Below, piece after piece: positions 11,958 to 24,975 of a stretch of 64,000 nt of DNA. Source of the DNA: Eretmocerus hayati (Eukaryota; Arthropoda; Insecta; Hymenoptera; Aphelinidae); the NCBI GenBank assembly GCA_029851415.1, contig CM056742.1:76994748-77058747 (forward strand), read 5' to 3'. The translations under genes were made by a program, and so were the position numbers. Under the pieces are notes generated by a model, which worked only from the letters and a program-made list of their open reading frames with translations, was not told the DNA's origin and did no database searches. The first letter of the stretch is position 1, and each line of letters opens with the position of its first letter.

Positions 11958-13299
11958 ATGCATGCAACTGAGTGATGATGTCGATCACTGAGACTTGTCT
12001 AGTGTCTATAAGAACTACCTTATTCCGTGGCTTGATGATTCACTATTGACTGATTGTTAGTTCTCTCGAGAACCTTGCTCATCTGATGAATTTGTTGGTA
12101 TAGCACGTAGGCTCACAAATAAATTGAGGATGAAAACTGCTTACTCAAATTCTTAGTGCCGGATCTAACTTCATCTCAAAAACTCTCGTGATTACACTAT
12201 CGAATCGCGAAAATGTTTTCGTAATCTTGTTCAGCATCTCGACGATTCTTTACCTCATAATTGAGCACTTATCTTAAAATCGAGAATAAAAATCCAAGTT
12301 CATTTGATTTTTGAAAGAGAAGGTCGTGTGATCCCTCATCAGCAAAAGTTGTGTATTGTCCTAAGAAACGAACTCAGAGTTACGTTAGATGGAATTCAAT
12401 TCAGTCCTCCCCGAATATCGCCCAAGCTCGGGATGCCGTGAATGTTAGATACACGATAGAAAATTTAGAGGAACTTTCATAGTGGGTTTTAGAAAAACAA
12501 TAGGAGATAGCTACAGAAGAAGCGCGTCATTTCTGAATGAATAGCACATATCAAATTTGCTCATGATTCATATTCGTATAACATTCATCCATTCAAAGCA
12601 ATCGCAACTACTAAAGCTAATATACTTATGATAGTGAGCATATCCTTATAGTTGTATCATTCAATTGATAACTCAATCTAGAGGCTCTGAGATGACGTCT
12701 TACCAATGACCAGGACTTCATCCCTGACTCTAGTCTGTGGAATGAAGTCCAGTAATCGAATGTTGTAGATTCATCGGACCAGCGGCTCATCTGGACAATA
12801 CAATCCTTGTCGATTAAGTAATCAAAGATCTGACAGATTCAACATGTCTCAGGGATCAAAGGAAAGAGCGATTCTAGTTGATCAATCTACTTCTTGCGAT
12901 CGTATTGGACAGCGTTGGTGATTCTCACGAGTAGCATCTTATGAGTATCCATACGTGTTCACAGTCATACACTTATGATATAGTCCTTCTACTCTCACTG
13001 TCAAGTTAGATCTGTTATGCTGTATGCCTTCAATGAACGATATTCAATCTGCGACCACGAACCATGAACGTCCACTCCTCAGCAAGACTGTAATCACACC
13101 AAATGATGGTCAAACTAGCTCTACGCGCGCATAAAGCCAAAGTTAGCCCAATCAAGAGATGAACCACAACACTTACTGTGGGAATGTTCAGTTACACTAA
13201 CAGGACCCCTGGATGAAAAATTTTCATACCCCTAAAGGTAGACGACGTGAGGCAAAACAGCAGTTTTAGATCTCGCATTTATTCCTAACCGAATTGCTT
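11958..13299. other. No gene seen
   Basis: AT-rich. Nothing beyond short open frames. Confidence 0.45.
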
Positions 13300-13570
13300 A
13301 GGTAACGACAAAACAAAGCTCAAAAGCTAGTGAAGAACGCGCTGGTGTACTAAACAAAACTCGAAAGCCAGTAAAGTGCACACGGGCGGAAACAAGACTC
13401 ATGAACCAGTAATGAAGTGCACCAGTCAACTCAAATCTACGAGCAGGGAGCAAAACAAAACTCTAGGGCGAGTAAAAAACGCACTGACATACTCAACCAA
13501 GCTGTAGAGCTGGACAAGTACACACAGACGTGAAAAACAACGCTCATGAGCCAGTAATGCACGCACTTTC
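13300..13570. repeat. Degenerate ~45-bp minisatellite
   Basis: Around six imperfect units built on ACAAAACTC..AAGCCAGTAA..GTGCAC (for example at 13306, 13350, 13390, 13455, 13505 and 13540). Spacing varies by several bases. Confidence 0.7.
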
Positions 13571-14729
13571 GTTAAGAATCTGGATGAATTAGTGAGAGGC
13601 CAAGCTTTGAGCTCAAAATATAGGCCATCTGCCCACATTTGCAGATATCGTCTCAAATCAAGCTGAGAGTTCAATTGGTGAAACTTGGAGATCGTCTGCA
13701 GATTTGCAAGATGATCTCCGGATGAATCTTGAGCAAATTCGATTTGTTAGCATTCTAGATCGTGATTTTCATTAGCCATGCATGAAATATGATGTCTTAC
13801 GTGAGGGGAAGGAAAACGTTCCACAAGACTGTTACAGCTAAAGGTCACGGTAGATTCCCATTCCATAGTTGTGCCAGATTCATTAAACAGCCGGATAGAA
13901 ATATTCACAACGTATTGTCTTGCCTGGAAAATGATTCTAACGAATGCAAAAACTCTTGATTAATCGTTTTCACGAGTTATTTTGAATTCTATCATGTAAA
14001 AATGGTGCTCGGCTTTACGAAAATTCCTGGCCATTGAGTGTGCACGAAGTGTAGTGAAGACAAGACGACTCTCCAGCATCTTGATTCGAATTACTAGTTC
14101 AGTCCAGTCTCTAAGATTTCCTATGAGTACTTTCGTGGTTATTGCCATTGATTGAATGCGTTATTAGTGATGGAATAGTCAATTGACTGAGTGTGGAGCC
14201 ATTAGAATCAATTTGAATTGATGAAGAGACTGGTGTGATGATTAGCTAGTAAAACCTATCATTCACAAGTTCTATGAGTAATATAAGCACATTAGTCAGA
14301 ATGCCAAAGATAGCAAATGAAAATTTGCTGAAACTCTAAAACATTGAGACGGTGATCGGAACTTCAATATCAATAGAGAAAGATGATTAATTGATCTAGT
14401 ATACAGAGAGTGGATTTAATGAAATTCCTATCAATGAACTTGAGCAGGCTATGGACGAAAACTCTAAGCACAAAAATCTATGAAGCTAAGATTAATAATT
14501 ATTCAATACAGCCTCCCGAAAGGAGCACATTCGACTAATGAGTTGAGGCTCATTTGAATATCCACAGGTATCTTACTGAACAAAATATGTGCTAAGTATC
14601 ACAGATTGAAGAATAAGTAGATATGAATCATCATAACATCGATAAGATATCAATTGTAGAATTCAACATGACCTCAAATAATCTTCTGCTCTTGGACTCC
14701 TCTGCGTACTGGAGGTACGAAGTTCTCAC
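13571..14729. other. No gene seen
   Basis: AT-rich sequence downstream (for the - strand gene) of the last candidate MULE exon. A 3' untranslated region could lie here, but I see no decisive polyadenylation context. Confidence 0.4.
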
Positions 14730-14893
14730 CCAGTTCTGTAGAGATGTTGGGAAGCGTATCAATAATAGACAAGCAACTATAGTTTCTAAACTCTCGAATG
14801 CATGTACTGATGTCCAACCTCTCTTTTTCCTTCTCAGGCGCTGCTTCCTGTTCTCGCGTTTTTTCTTGGTCGGTCCTGTAGCTACGATCGAAT
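14730..14893 (-). CDS. Possible MULE gene exon 13
   Basis: Acceptor TTCTTATAG and donor CTGG|GTGAGA bracket 164 nt. In the frame that continues exon 12 it reads DSIVATGPTKKKREN..., a strongly basic run similar to the start of exon 12 (GPAKKPRKR). A second open frame in the same segment reads more acidic (RTDQEKTREQEAAPEKEK). The exon would leave in phase 0, unlike exons 6-12. No clear terminal exon or polyadenylation site was found downstream, so this is a candidate only. Confidence 0.35.
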
Positions 14894-15352
14894 CTATAAG
14901 AAAATTAATTAAGATGAAACTCAGAGCTTTCAACGCCACAGGAATTCTTTGGATGTAATAATGTTCACAATGAGAAGTATATCAGGAAAAGACCGTGTGA
15001 TTATAAATTGTACCTATTTCCATGTGATTGGCGTCGTCTGCGCACTTCGCTTCATCATTTATCGTGCTCATCATGCTATCAAGATCATCAGCTTCTTCAT
15101 GTTCGTCGATATCTGCATTGAACAAGTGATTTTTGATTCTTTAATTTAGCAAAAGTGAATCAAGATAACCAAATCAGGCAGAATATGTATCCTCTGTTCA
15201 AAGCGTTGTCAAAACTGAATCATAAGCTAACAGAAATGCCCTCTCCTCCGGAAAAGTTCACGATTTACGGAGCAATACGTGAATTAATTAACTCCTCTAA
15301 TTCGGATAATTGGCCACAGATGTTAACTAAATATGTACTCTTCAGTACTGAC

Positions 15353-15532
15353 CTTTTGGAGAGATAAATGCTGATAACCTATTTTCGTCTGTCATCTTGT
15401 TTGGTTCGGCCTCTTTCGGTGGACGTTGAACTTCTACACCTTGTTTTAGAAGCGTAACAAAATCCAAATTCACATCTTCAATCCTCGTGATGAGCGGAAC
15501 AAGTCTTTTCCGAGGCTTCTTTGCGGGTCCAG
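15353..15532 (-). CDS. MULE gene exon 12 (left copy tail)
   Basis: Acceptor CCACAG and donor AAAAG|GTCAGT give 180 nt, phase 1 in and out. The peptide begins AGPAKKPRKRLVPLITRIED, has a basic cluster that could be a nuclear localisation signal, then a more structured-looking segment (VNLDFVTLLKQGVEVQ). An earlier donor inside the exon is possible, so the 3' boundary is less certain than the 5' one. Confidence 0.62.
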
Positions 15533-18500
15533 CTGTGGTTGAGTAATGGATTGATTCATCTATGAGTGTGAATCGATTAATTGAGGAGGGAATATGTATA
15601 TGGAACGAATAGAGAAGGGATCGGTTGGTCCCCGATCAATGTATTCAAGGAAAGAAGATAGAGGGAGAGGAAAGGATATTTATATATTTTTGGAAATTTA
15701 CCTTCTCGTTCCTCCTCATTCTCATGATCACAAGAAAACGTTGCCAAGGGTTCCGTAATTCTCGATTCTTCATGGCTTGGACTCGTCGGGACAAGAAAAG
15801 GAGTATCGATCAGTGGAGAATCTTCTCCGTCTGTGGATGAAAAAATTAATGAATGAATAAACTAGAGTTTGAGTAGAAGAATTGACCTCTCGATTTCCGT
15901 ACGTCGAAACTATAAACGCTTCTGGATACGGGGCTTTTTGAGTCTTTGGCTTCTAAAGAGTCGTTTAGAAACCATGGAATCGTTTTCTTGTGTGTGCACT
16001 AGCCCGCGTTTCATCTGTATGCTGTCGGGGTTATGAATGAGCGGAAACGTGTGTGTGCGCACGTACTTGCGTTTTCGCGCATTTTTCTGGCAATGACAAA
16101 TTATCAAACTATGGTGCACTTTCAAAAAGTGGAACATAGGTCAAAATCGAGGAAGCGAGCCCAAAATTGACGGGCCAAAGGCTCTCTGGAGTGCTTTTTC
16201 TCACATGTGTGAGGTGAAGTTGAGAAATGCAAATATGATTGGGTGAGACACGTATCTGTTCTCGTGGATGCACACGATGTCAAATTTGTATCAAACTCTA
16301 TCATAGAGGGTGTCCCAAAAGTCAGTTCCCCCTCCCAAAAACTCAAAATTTGCTCCAGGGAAACAAAAAACCCCGAGACACGTGTCTCTTAATATAGAGG
16401 GGGAAGCTTGAAAATGGTCTCAGATTTGACCTTGAATGTGACCTTGATGGTTTTTTTATAGAGGTTAGATCGGTTTTCCTGAATGGAAACTCCTACTTTT
16501 GACTCTGGATTCTGAAAGTATACAAAATTTCACGTCCAAATAGTACTATTTGACGATTTTTAGTTGACCTCTAGGGGTCATATTGAGGTCAAAAGTATCT
16601 GGAGGGTGGATTAACGTAATAGACGTAGTGCGATGGTCTTGTTCTGAGAGGTTTCTCTCAGAAAAATTCATCAGCCTTATTCTTACCCTTGACCTGTGGA
16701 CTTGAACTGACTTGAACTTGACTCTCAACTGAACCTTGACTCTCAAAACTCAAAAATCGCTAAGGGGTATCAGAAAACCCTGAAATATGTGTCTTTCAAA
16801 GTCGAGGAGGGAGGTCGAAAATGCTCTCAGATTTGACCTTGAATGTGACCTTGATGGTTTCTTAGGGGTTAGATCGGTTTTTGTAATGGAAATCCCTATT
16901 TTCGACTCTGGGCCCTGGGGATGGAACAAATTTTGAGCCAGATATGACTCTTTACCAATTGCGTATATGACCTTCAAAGGTCATCTTGGAGTCACAAATC
17001 TCAGAACCCAGGGTCAAGATATGACTCTCTGGGCTAATCGCGAATGAGATCATTTTCAGGGCCCAGGGTCAAAAAGAGGGGTTTCCATTACAAAAACCGA
17101 TCTCAATTCCAACAAACCATCAGGGTCACATTCAATGTCGAATCTGAGAGCATTTTCGAGTTTTCTCCTCGACTTTGAGAGACCCGTATGTCAAATTTTT
17201 CTGATACCCTGAGCCATTTTTGAGTTTTGAGAGTCAAGGTCATGTTCAAGGTCACAGGTCAAGGGTATGAATAAGGCTGAGGAATTTTTCTGAGAAGAAC
17301 CCTCTTAGAACAAGACCATCGCACTAGGTCTGGTACCCTAATCCACCCTCCAGATACTTTTGACCCCAGAATGACTCCTAGAGGTCATCTAAATAATCAG
17401 CAAAATGTAGTATTTGGACGTGAAATTTTGTGCTCTTCCAGAATCCAGCGTCAAAAATAGGGTTTTCTATTTGAAGAAACCGATCTAACCTCCAAAAAAC
17501 CATCGAGGTCGCAGTCAAGGTCAAATCTGAGACCATTTTCGAGCTTCCCCCTGGATTTTAGGTGACACGTGTCTCTGGGTTTTTCGATCCCTGGAGCCAA
17601 TTCCGAGTTTTTAGAGGGAGGTGAACTGACGTCTGGAACACCCTGTATATTCCTATCCACAGAGAAAGTAAGGGGATCTGATACTCAAGATTGATGATAT
17701 CTGAGTAAACGTACTTGATAGTTCTGAAACGTATTCATCATGCTGTGAAGTGTCCTTTCCAGTATGTACAGTTTTAACACCATTTCCATGCCGTTGCCTA
17801 GCTTGCATTCGGGGTCGCACACTCTCATCTGACAGAGCAGCAGTGCCTACATGTTTTCGTTTGTTCCCTCGTTTTGATGGTGCTTGGTGAGATATTCGTG
17901 CATGGTCTTCTTCAGATTCATCGCTTGGAGGAACTTCACGATTCTTCTCTTTTGCAGTTGATGTGGCACGTGCACTTTGACGAGCTTGTGTGCGAGTCGT
18001 TGCTCTTGCCACTTTAGTTGAAACTAATTGCGCACCTCTTTTGGTTCCCTGGTTTGTATTCTGAATCAAGTCAGTATCAGCATTTATGGAATCTGCAAGT
18101 AAAAGATAGTAACAATTTAGTCCGAATCAATTTCGCTGAGAAGATACTAAATGATACAATTTCATCAAAACAGACGTAAGGTAAGTGTACTCAACATGCC
18201 CCCGCTTGAGCAGTTTTGCCAATAGTTTTGATCCCTTCCAATTCAAGATTTTTCAATGTACTCTATCACACTTCGGAGCTTGTCCCAAGTCCTTCAAAAT
18301 GAATTGAGATGAGTTCAAATCTGTTCAACCAGAGCCAACCTCCCACAATTTCTCCAAAAAGTGATTTTTCGTGAGTTCGCGGAATGGTGTACCCAACACG
18401 CCCACATTTAGCAGTTCTCTCGACGACTTTGGTCAACTCCAAAATTTCTCAATGTACATTTAATGAATGAATTTATCGTTCTTTTGAGCCACTTATAATC

Positions 18501-21500
18501 GCCGCGCACAGTCGGCAATCACAGTTCGACAAATGTCAAACTGCGACCTTCGGGGCCCACTTCTATAGTGGCTGGATCACGAAAGGGTTTTTTATTTTTT
18601 TTTTTTTTTTGATTTAAGAATTTTTTATTGAAAGATTGATCGAGAGATGGAAAGATTTTTCCTCGGGCAGGACTTGAACCTCGCAATCTCCGGTATTCCG
18701 GACCGATGCCTTTACCATTTAGACCACCGAGGCGATTGCGTTTTCACTCGCTCGGGGAAGCCTTTTCTCATCTCTGTGTCAACCATTCGATGAGTTCAAT
18801 CAAGGAACCATGACCAATGAAATATTCATATTATACCGATAAGGTAGATCTTGTCGATATTTTGGCTCTATCGCTCGATTTGATAAAATAGATTTGATGA
18901 ATGAATTCATCGTTCTTTCGAGCCACTTATAACCTCAATGTACTTGAGCCTCTGAAGTGAGTTGAAGGACGTCTCATCTCAATCATGGAAGGTCGAGCTA
19001 TCTTAATTACCCCACAAGTGAAACAATGTCGATTGTGGGTAAATTAGATTGAAATATTTTTTCCGTTCCTATCACCGTGCTACCACATTTGCCGATCCAA
19101 AATACTATCCCGGCCTATTTCGACGTGATCAATACGTTCAGAGTAATGAAAAAAGTCATACTGCACGCTCTTTCGAGATAACTATATGGGTGGTAGGTTG
19201 GGTGTACACCAATTTTATGGCTTTCAGTTTTGCGAGTGATCTCCGTATTTTGCTTCTGAGATCGGTAAAAATCCAAGTTTAACAACTCAATCAAATGGAT
19301 ATCGAATATCTAGAAGAAAGGAATCAAATCCACCAAAGTAAAATGAGATTCTTCGAAGCGAAAAATTTTGGCACCGTTTTTACTATCCGCAATTTTGTTT
19401 GCGATTTCTGAAGTGTGCAAACTCGTCAAATGCAAAAACTCACTTCATAGCCTCTAATAGTCGCACAGATCATTCGGGGCCGATCGAAATCATTCATTGT
19501 TTCAAGTTTCAACACAACGAACGTGAAAAAATTTCGCGGAGGACAACCAGCGCCCAGTTCTGAAATCGGCTCATGAGGGTATGTTGGGTACTCTTACGAA
19601 TAGACTACATCAAATTCTCGTATAACCTAGCCATCATTGATAGAATTATGCAAAGACAGTTGGAAATCTGAAATTCAGCAATTTAAAATGAGCATCCAAA
19701 ATCATGAGATCTAATCAGTCGGTGAAATGTGATGTAACAAAGTATATATCTGGCGTCAATGTTTACAAATTTTACACTTTCTAACAATCAGTGGCCTTAC
19801 TCGGGACATTCATGAGTAATCACGCCTAGATCTCGACCATTTGGTCATCGATGATTCTATGCATTTTGAAAATCACTTCTAAAGCAAAAGACCAATTCTA
19901 TGACGGTCCTCACAATATATTTGAACAAAAATTGAATCGATTGAAAACAAAAAACGATGGGATCAACGGGATCGGTTCTCGTCAAGACTGGCTTCTTCTG
20001 ATCTCGTACAGTCTATAGCCCAGAATGCTACTCTGCATCTAGTTAGTATGAAAAAAGGAACGGCTTCGTCTATTTTCAGATAAAACTCCCAACTAAGTTC
20101 TTCGATCATGTTTTCGAAATTTCTCAAGAATATTCATAAGCTCACCGACGCTGTCATCGCTGTTCCTTTCCTCATCTGATGTCTCGGTAGATCCTTCAGA
20201 ATCCGATGCTGAGTCAATCTTAGGAGCTTTCTCACGTTGGTTGTTAGAAGTCTGACTGCTTCCTGGTTTCATAACAAGGGGATGAAAAGCTTGATCGATT
20301 TCATATGATTACATCTTATAAGCTGGTGACATATGCTTATCACTCAGACGGAGTGAGATTCGTCAGTTGAACTTGTAGTTATGGAATCATTTTGGATCGA
20401 GGATGAGGAAATGAATGCTTCTCTGACTATTCAAGGGAAGCCATGTTATGGGTGAACTAATGTGAGTATGTATATTGGTCTTGAAATTCTAATAAAAATC
20501 AGTTACAAAAGTGAAAAACTAGATGCAACCGTCATTTTTATCAAACAAATGGCGTAGTTTGCATTTGCGTTATAGAAAAAATCTATGAGGTGATTGGCTA
20601 GCCAGGTGTTTTGAGAATGAATATTATTCCAACGTTGTTATTGTGATGTATACAAATTCAAATAATCGTCGAGCCCAGATATTCGGATACCCGTAATTGA
20701 CTTTCAAGCACTCAGATCCTTCGTGAAATGCGATAAATCTACACATCTTTTGCCACTATGGGAAAGTCGAAGCAAATCCCTCTCCGACAGGCAGAATTCT
20801 CTGTTTTTGAGTAGGATAACAATTAGCACTGTTCATATTCACCTTGTTCAGCATCTCTGTACGTGATTCTCCGATACGCTCTCCTTTGTATCTCTACAAT
20901 TAATAATCATTGCGCCGTATTATTAAAAGATTCGTTCAGGGAATAGCTATGGTTAGAGAAATATTTTTAAAATCACTCATTTATGTGTGTTCGAAATCAA
21001 TTGAGACAGCGGTGGGGAAATTACAAAAATGAGTAGTACGATAAAACTCGTAGCATGAATTGATTTCAATATCTCACTATATATTGGCAACTCACGGACA
21101 GGCTCGGGTGGAGTGTCATCATCTGATGCTTCGGCCTCAGCTTCAGCTGCTGCTTCAGCTGCAGCAAGTTGTCTCTGACGTTTCGCCAGTGCTCTCTTAA
21201 GCTGATCACGTTCTCGAATTTGTCTCAGAGTCAGCAACAGATCCTTGTTGAATTCGGGATCTTTAGCTAACGAAGTTCACGAGTCATAATTTATCATCAA
21301 ATTTCCAATAGGATTGATGAATTTTGACGTCCCAATGAAGAACGGTGGATGCATAATGGCTTTGATGCATATAGCAGAGGAATAGTTCAATAGCAAACGC
21401 ATGCCTGGTATTTATCTTGTGGGGGTATCGGAGTTGTTGAGGAACAAATTTACAGATAACAACTCCAATGGCCTGTCATCTTTGTGTTCATCTCGTGCAA

Positions 21501-24500
21501 TCTTTTGCTTCATCATTGTGGAACTGTTAAAGTGTCGACTCGAGAATTTGACGCAGTCTCTCACTATTTGATAGCCAAACTGAAGAATCTTTGATTTTTT
21601 TATCCACCGATTTTGGAAGCAGATGCCAAAATATGTTAGCTTATGCAGACGCGTTGGGAGCTCAGTCCAAAGAGTGACGTTCCAAGCTCGAAAGATCTTC
21701 AGACAGCTTACGTCGAGTCGCAAGCTAACTTTATGAAGTTTTTCTAAATACTGATTGAGAGAGCTAGTGATGAATGAAACCTTGCCAAAAACCAGTTGAT
21801 TGACAAATACATTTGAATTGAGTTGTTGAATGTTAAATCTTGAAATCCGTATAATCAATCTAATAGTCAAAATGATAGCTAGGAAGTGATTATCTTGAAC
21901 GATTTGGCACGAGCGAAGAGAGGGGTCTGTGCAACGCTTAGATTGATGGAAAAAATGGCTCCGTGTTTGGAATAGTCACATTTTAGATGTATTGGTTCCA
22001 ACTCACTTGGGTGCATGAGATTTGACGGTGTCTCGGTCAATCGTTCTTCAACAGAATCCAATAAATCTTCAGCAACTGTTGAGATTTTCAATCCCCGGCT
22101 TTTTTTCAGACGTGCTATCGCCTCAATAAATTCAGAGACAGGATAGTTAGCCTCAGGATCTTTGAACATCCTCCAAGCTAGGGAACAAATTATTCAGATG
22201 AGCAGCGAAATACATTGTCAATGTACAACTATTCGTGAAAGCATTAGTTCAATATAGATATGAATGAGGCCTTATGATGAGTAGACAGTCTACATATTTG
22301 ATAATGAGATTTGATTTTATTGTGGGGTGTTCCCGTATCAATTCGTACATCTCCCAAGTTTTTCGCAAAGCTCTTAGAGTATTTGAAATACAAAGAGGCA
22401 ATGCAATCAGGAAGAAATAAACGAAGATAATGATTTTGTGCTGTACCTTCGAAAATTTGATCATTCTTCACTGAGGCTTGATAGCTTGGCCAGGCACAGG
22501 TTTTGACCAGGTTCCTTGTTTGCTCTATGATGCGACGATTGCCCATGAACTTTTCAGTTATCTTCACTGGAATGATGATTAAAATCCAAAATACGATATC
22601 GTTAATTTTTATTGCAGAGAAAATTTTAGAAGCACATAGACGCGAAGTACGTAATTTATTGCTCCCTACAGTTGAATCAGTTCTCCAGATATCAAAATGT
22701 TGGATGAAATTGCTTATAAGAGATGAGATTATGTCAAAGGAATGACGATGTAGGGCCTGAGTGTCCACCGATTCGAGTTGAATGTCCTAAGAAAGGCAAG
22801 TAGAGTGTACCGAAACAATTTGACATGACTCAACTCACCCATGAAGATGGCAGCTGGTGGTTGTTTACCGAGATCAGTCTTCAGGACATTGTTATTGCAC
22901 TCACTACCATTATTGGTCCTCGTGCGCAGACCATAAACGGTGAAACCTAGAGGAGTAACGACCTTCAGCCAGTAGTCTTCGAAGTAGTCTGTGACAGGGG
23001 CGAAGAATTCTTTGAAATCTCCGTCCATCTCGGCCAACTGACGGTCGAACTCATCCTCCGCCCACTCAGGGGGTAAGTAAGCAATTGCCAGCAAATTCCT
23101 GACTGCATCATCAAACTCTCTGGTGTTATCGGCTTTCTTCCTGTACGGGAGGAATTTCCTCAGAATAGCCTGAAATGGGAGGACGGTCGAGTATGAATAT
23201 ACCGGAACACATTCTTGAGAACAATCGTGCACAACAGGTGTGAAGCGATAAACAATAAGTAGACTCGTTTGCTTAGTATAGTATCATGCTGAGTTCATGG
23301 TTGCAAGTACCATGCTAGTGTCTCTGAATTCCAATATTTTTAGGAATTGGGAATTATTCTTAGTATCATAATTTTTTCATGCGATCGAATTTAATGGGTG
23401 CCTTGGATTCAGCGAACGATTCCAATCAGGTTTTACCACTTTGCTTCTCACGGTGATATAACTCCTGTCCCAAAGTGTGTGCACAAAACCTTGAATATTT
23501 CTATAGAAACTTACACCTACCCTGTCAAAATGCTCATTGCAGCCTACTATCCTTACATTCGGGAAAGTCATTGCAAATCCATTGCGGAGGGCTGGCTCAA
23601 AGTCACCGATGAAGAGCTCAAGCTCAGAAAATGGGCATATGCTCTTCAGATGTTTGAAAGCACACTTATATGCCGCCGTAGTTTTCGATGACATGCAGCA
23701 GTAGTAAATGCAGACAACCTATGAAGAGAGATTGGATTATGGATTGTTCTGAGGTAACTCAAGATACTCTGTCTTATAACCACATCAACTTCTACATTGA
23801 TCCATTAGACTCACCTTGTTCTTGTATACAATCAAAATGGTGAACAGTTGATACGAGTTCGTGAGTTTCACGCGCACAAAATAGGTTGCATCAGCCATCA
23901 TTTTTTTCACCCCGGAAAAATGTTTCTTGATCATATTCTTCTCACAAAAAGCGATGTGTGTATCCTTTCCTTTTACTTTAGATCCATCGACAAGGATGTC
24001 TGCTGAGACCTCATATTTTCCATTGTATTTCAAAATCTTGTCATACTCCCCAGCTTTAAGTTGTTGTGCAAGTGTCTCCATGTCGTTCGGGCACTTAGGA
24101 AAATTTTGCAAGCGACTTCTGACAAACGTCGAATATTCACGGTGTTCGGATGTTAAAGTAGCACCAACGGGAAACCTGGAACCAATAACGTAAGGTATCA
24201 GCCGTATTATATAGAAACTGACTCTCGCTTATGGACGCCGAGGAATTTGAGACTCTGTCAAATATCCAAGCAAAACAATGCATCCATGAAAGAGTTTGAT
24301 GCTATGTGATTTGTGAAAAGATCGAGCTATCATGCGCGACAGTGTAAAGAGATGTGGGTATCATGTAGACAGTCGTCAGGTCACTCAGGCAGATTCAGAC
24401 TCACTTTTTGGCAGCTTCGTCGAACAGGGGACCCATTTTCCAGTAATTCTCCTGGTTTGCTTGGTGCATGTACTCTTTCAATTCGTAAAGCTCGTCTTTG

Positions 24501-24975
24501 CCGTCAGGTTCACACCACGAGCTGTAATCTTTGTTGGGCCACAGCTCGTCCTGGCCATCCAACAGAGTCGCACTGCCTCTGCATCCATTTTTTTTATTGT
24601 TCTGACAGATGAAATACCTAAAAAATTGAACGACCTATAATGGAAAAAATCTCAATGCCGGTTTCTCCGGAATTGATTGAACAGGTTCACCACAGTTCCG
24701 CAGATAGTTCACGGCTTAGTTCCCGGACGAGTGAGATGAGCTTAAGGCACAGCAAAATTCAGAATTCGGTCAAATTTCGAACTAGGCACTCTTCAACTAT
24801 GACGATTTGAGAGCTATACAAAAAAACCGCGAGGTATTGTGCGACAGATTTGATGACTCAACAAAACTTACGTAATTTTTCCTTTTTTTCCATTGTTGAC
24901 GAGAGTCCTCCCGTCAAGCCTCCTATAGATTGTCCTGAGTGTGTTGTAATGCTTCTTTGCACCGACCTGTGCCAT
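15353..24975 (-). CDS. MULE (Mutator-superfamily) transposase, left copy
   Basis: Mirror copy of the right-arm gene. Exons on the - strand: 24872-24975, 24405-24617, 23815-24175, 23521-23718, 22839-23169, 22447-22566, 22007-22177, 21096-21266, 20146-20262, 17715-18092, then two further phase-matched exons 15702-15830 and 15353-15532 outside the visible palindrome (824 codons so far, no stop). D201, D265 and E382 are intact. Compared with the right copy it differs at V195 (A), K226 (E), R316 (K), F348 (S) and L522 (V). It reads leftward, away from the axis. Exons 6 to 12 all begin and end in phase 1. The intron between exons 10 and 11 carries the 16306-17645 foldback element. The 3' end is uncertain; a further candidate exon lies at 14730-14893. 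Confidence 0.82.
15702..15830 (-). CDS. MULE gene exon 11 (left copy tail)
   Basis: Acceptor ...CCACAG and donor G|GTAAAT frame a 129-nt exon. It enters in phase 1 exactly as exon 10 leaves. The peptide starts NGEDSPLIDTPFLVPTSPS and ends in an acidic run (ENEEERE). It matches the composition of the preceding tail exons and is the first part of the gene with no visible partner in the right arm. Its function is unknown; it looks like disordered tail. Confidence 0.7.
16306..17645. mobile_element. 1.34-kb foldback element with TA flanks
   Basis: Ends GAGGGTGTCCCAAAAGTCAG and, in reverse complement, CAGGGTGTTCCAGACGTCAG, each flanked by TA (16304-16305 and 17646-17647). Almost the whole length is a diverged inverted repeat with ~650-bp arms: the block GTCTCAGATTTGACCTTGA appears near 16417 and its complement near 17520, and a second pair lies at 16827 and 17140. 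TA flanks fit the Tc1/mariner superfamily, but there is no transposase, so assignment is by target site only. It sits in the intron between MULE exons 10 and 11, just outside the visible palindrome. Confidence 0.8.
18458..18933 (-). mobile_element. SINE-containing element in MULE intron 9, left arm
   Basis: Mirror of 62782-63257, flanked by the 10-bp duplication CTCAATGTAC at 18448-18457 and 18934-18943. It carries ~40-bp terminal direct repeats, a tRNA-like block and a T-run (poly-A on the other strand). Confidence 0.75.
18660..18733 (-). ncRNA. tRNA-like sequence (SINE head), left arm
   Basis: Mirror of 62982-63055 with the same defects (C33, bulged T stem). Confidence 0.7.

Noticed and set aside
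16546..17660. Open frames on the - strand between 16.5 and 17.7 kb
   Set aside because: They lie in the inverted arms of the foldback element and have no domain.
21412..21870. 152-codon open frame next to MULE exon 8 (mirror 59845-60303)
   Set aside because: It falls wholly within the intron between exons 7 and 8, shows no domain, and has no splice link in phase.
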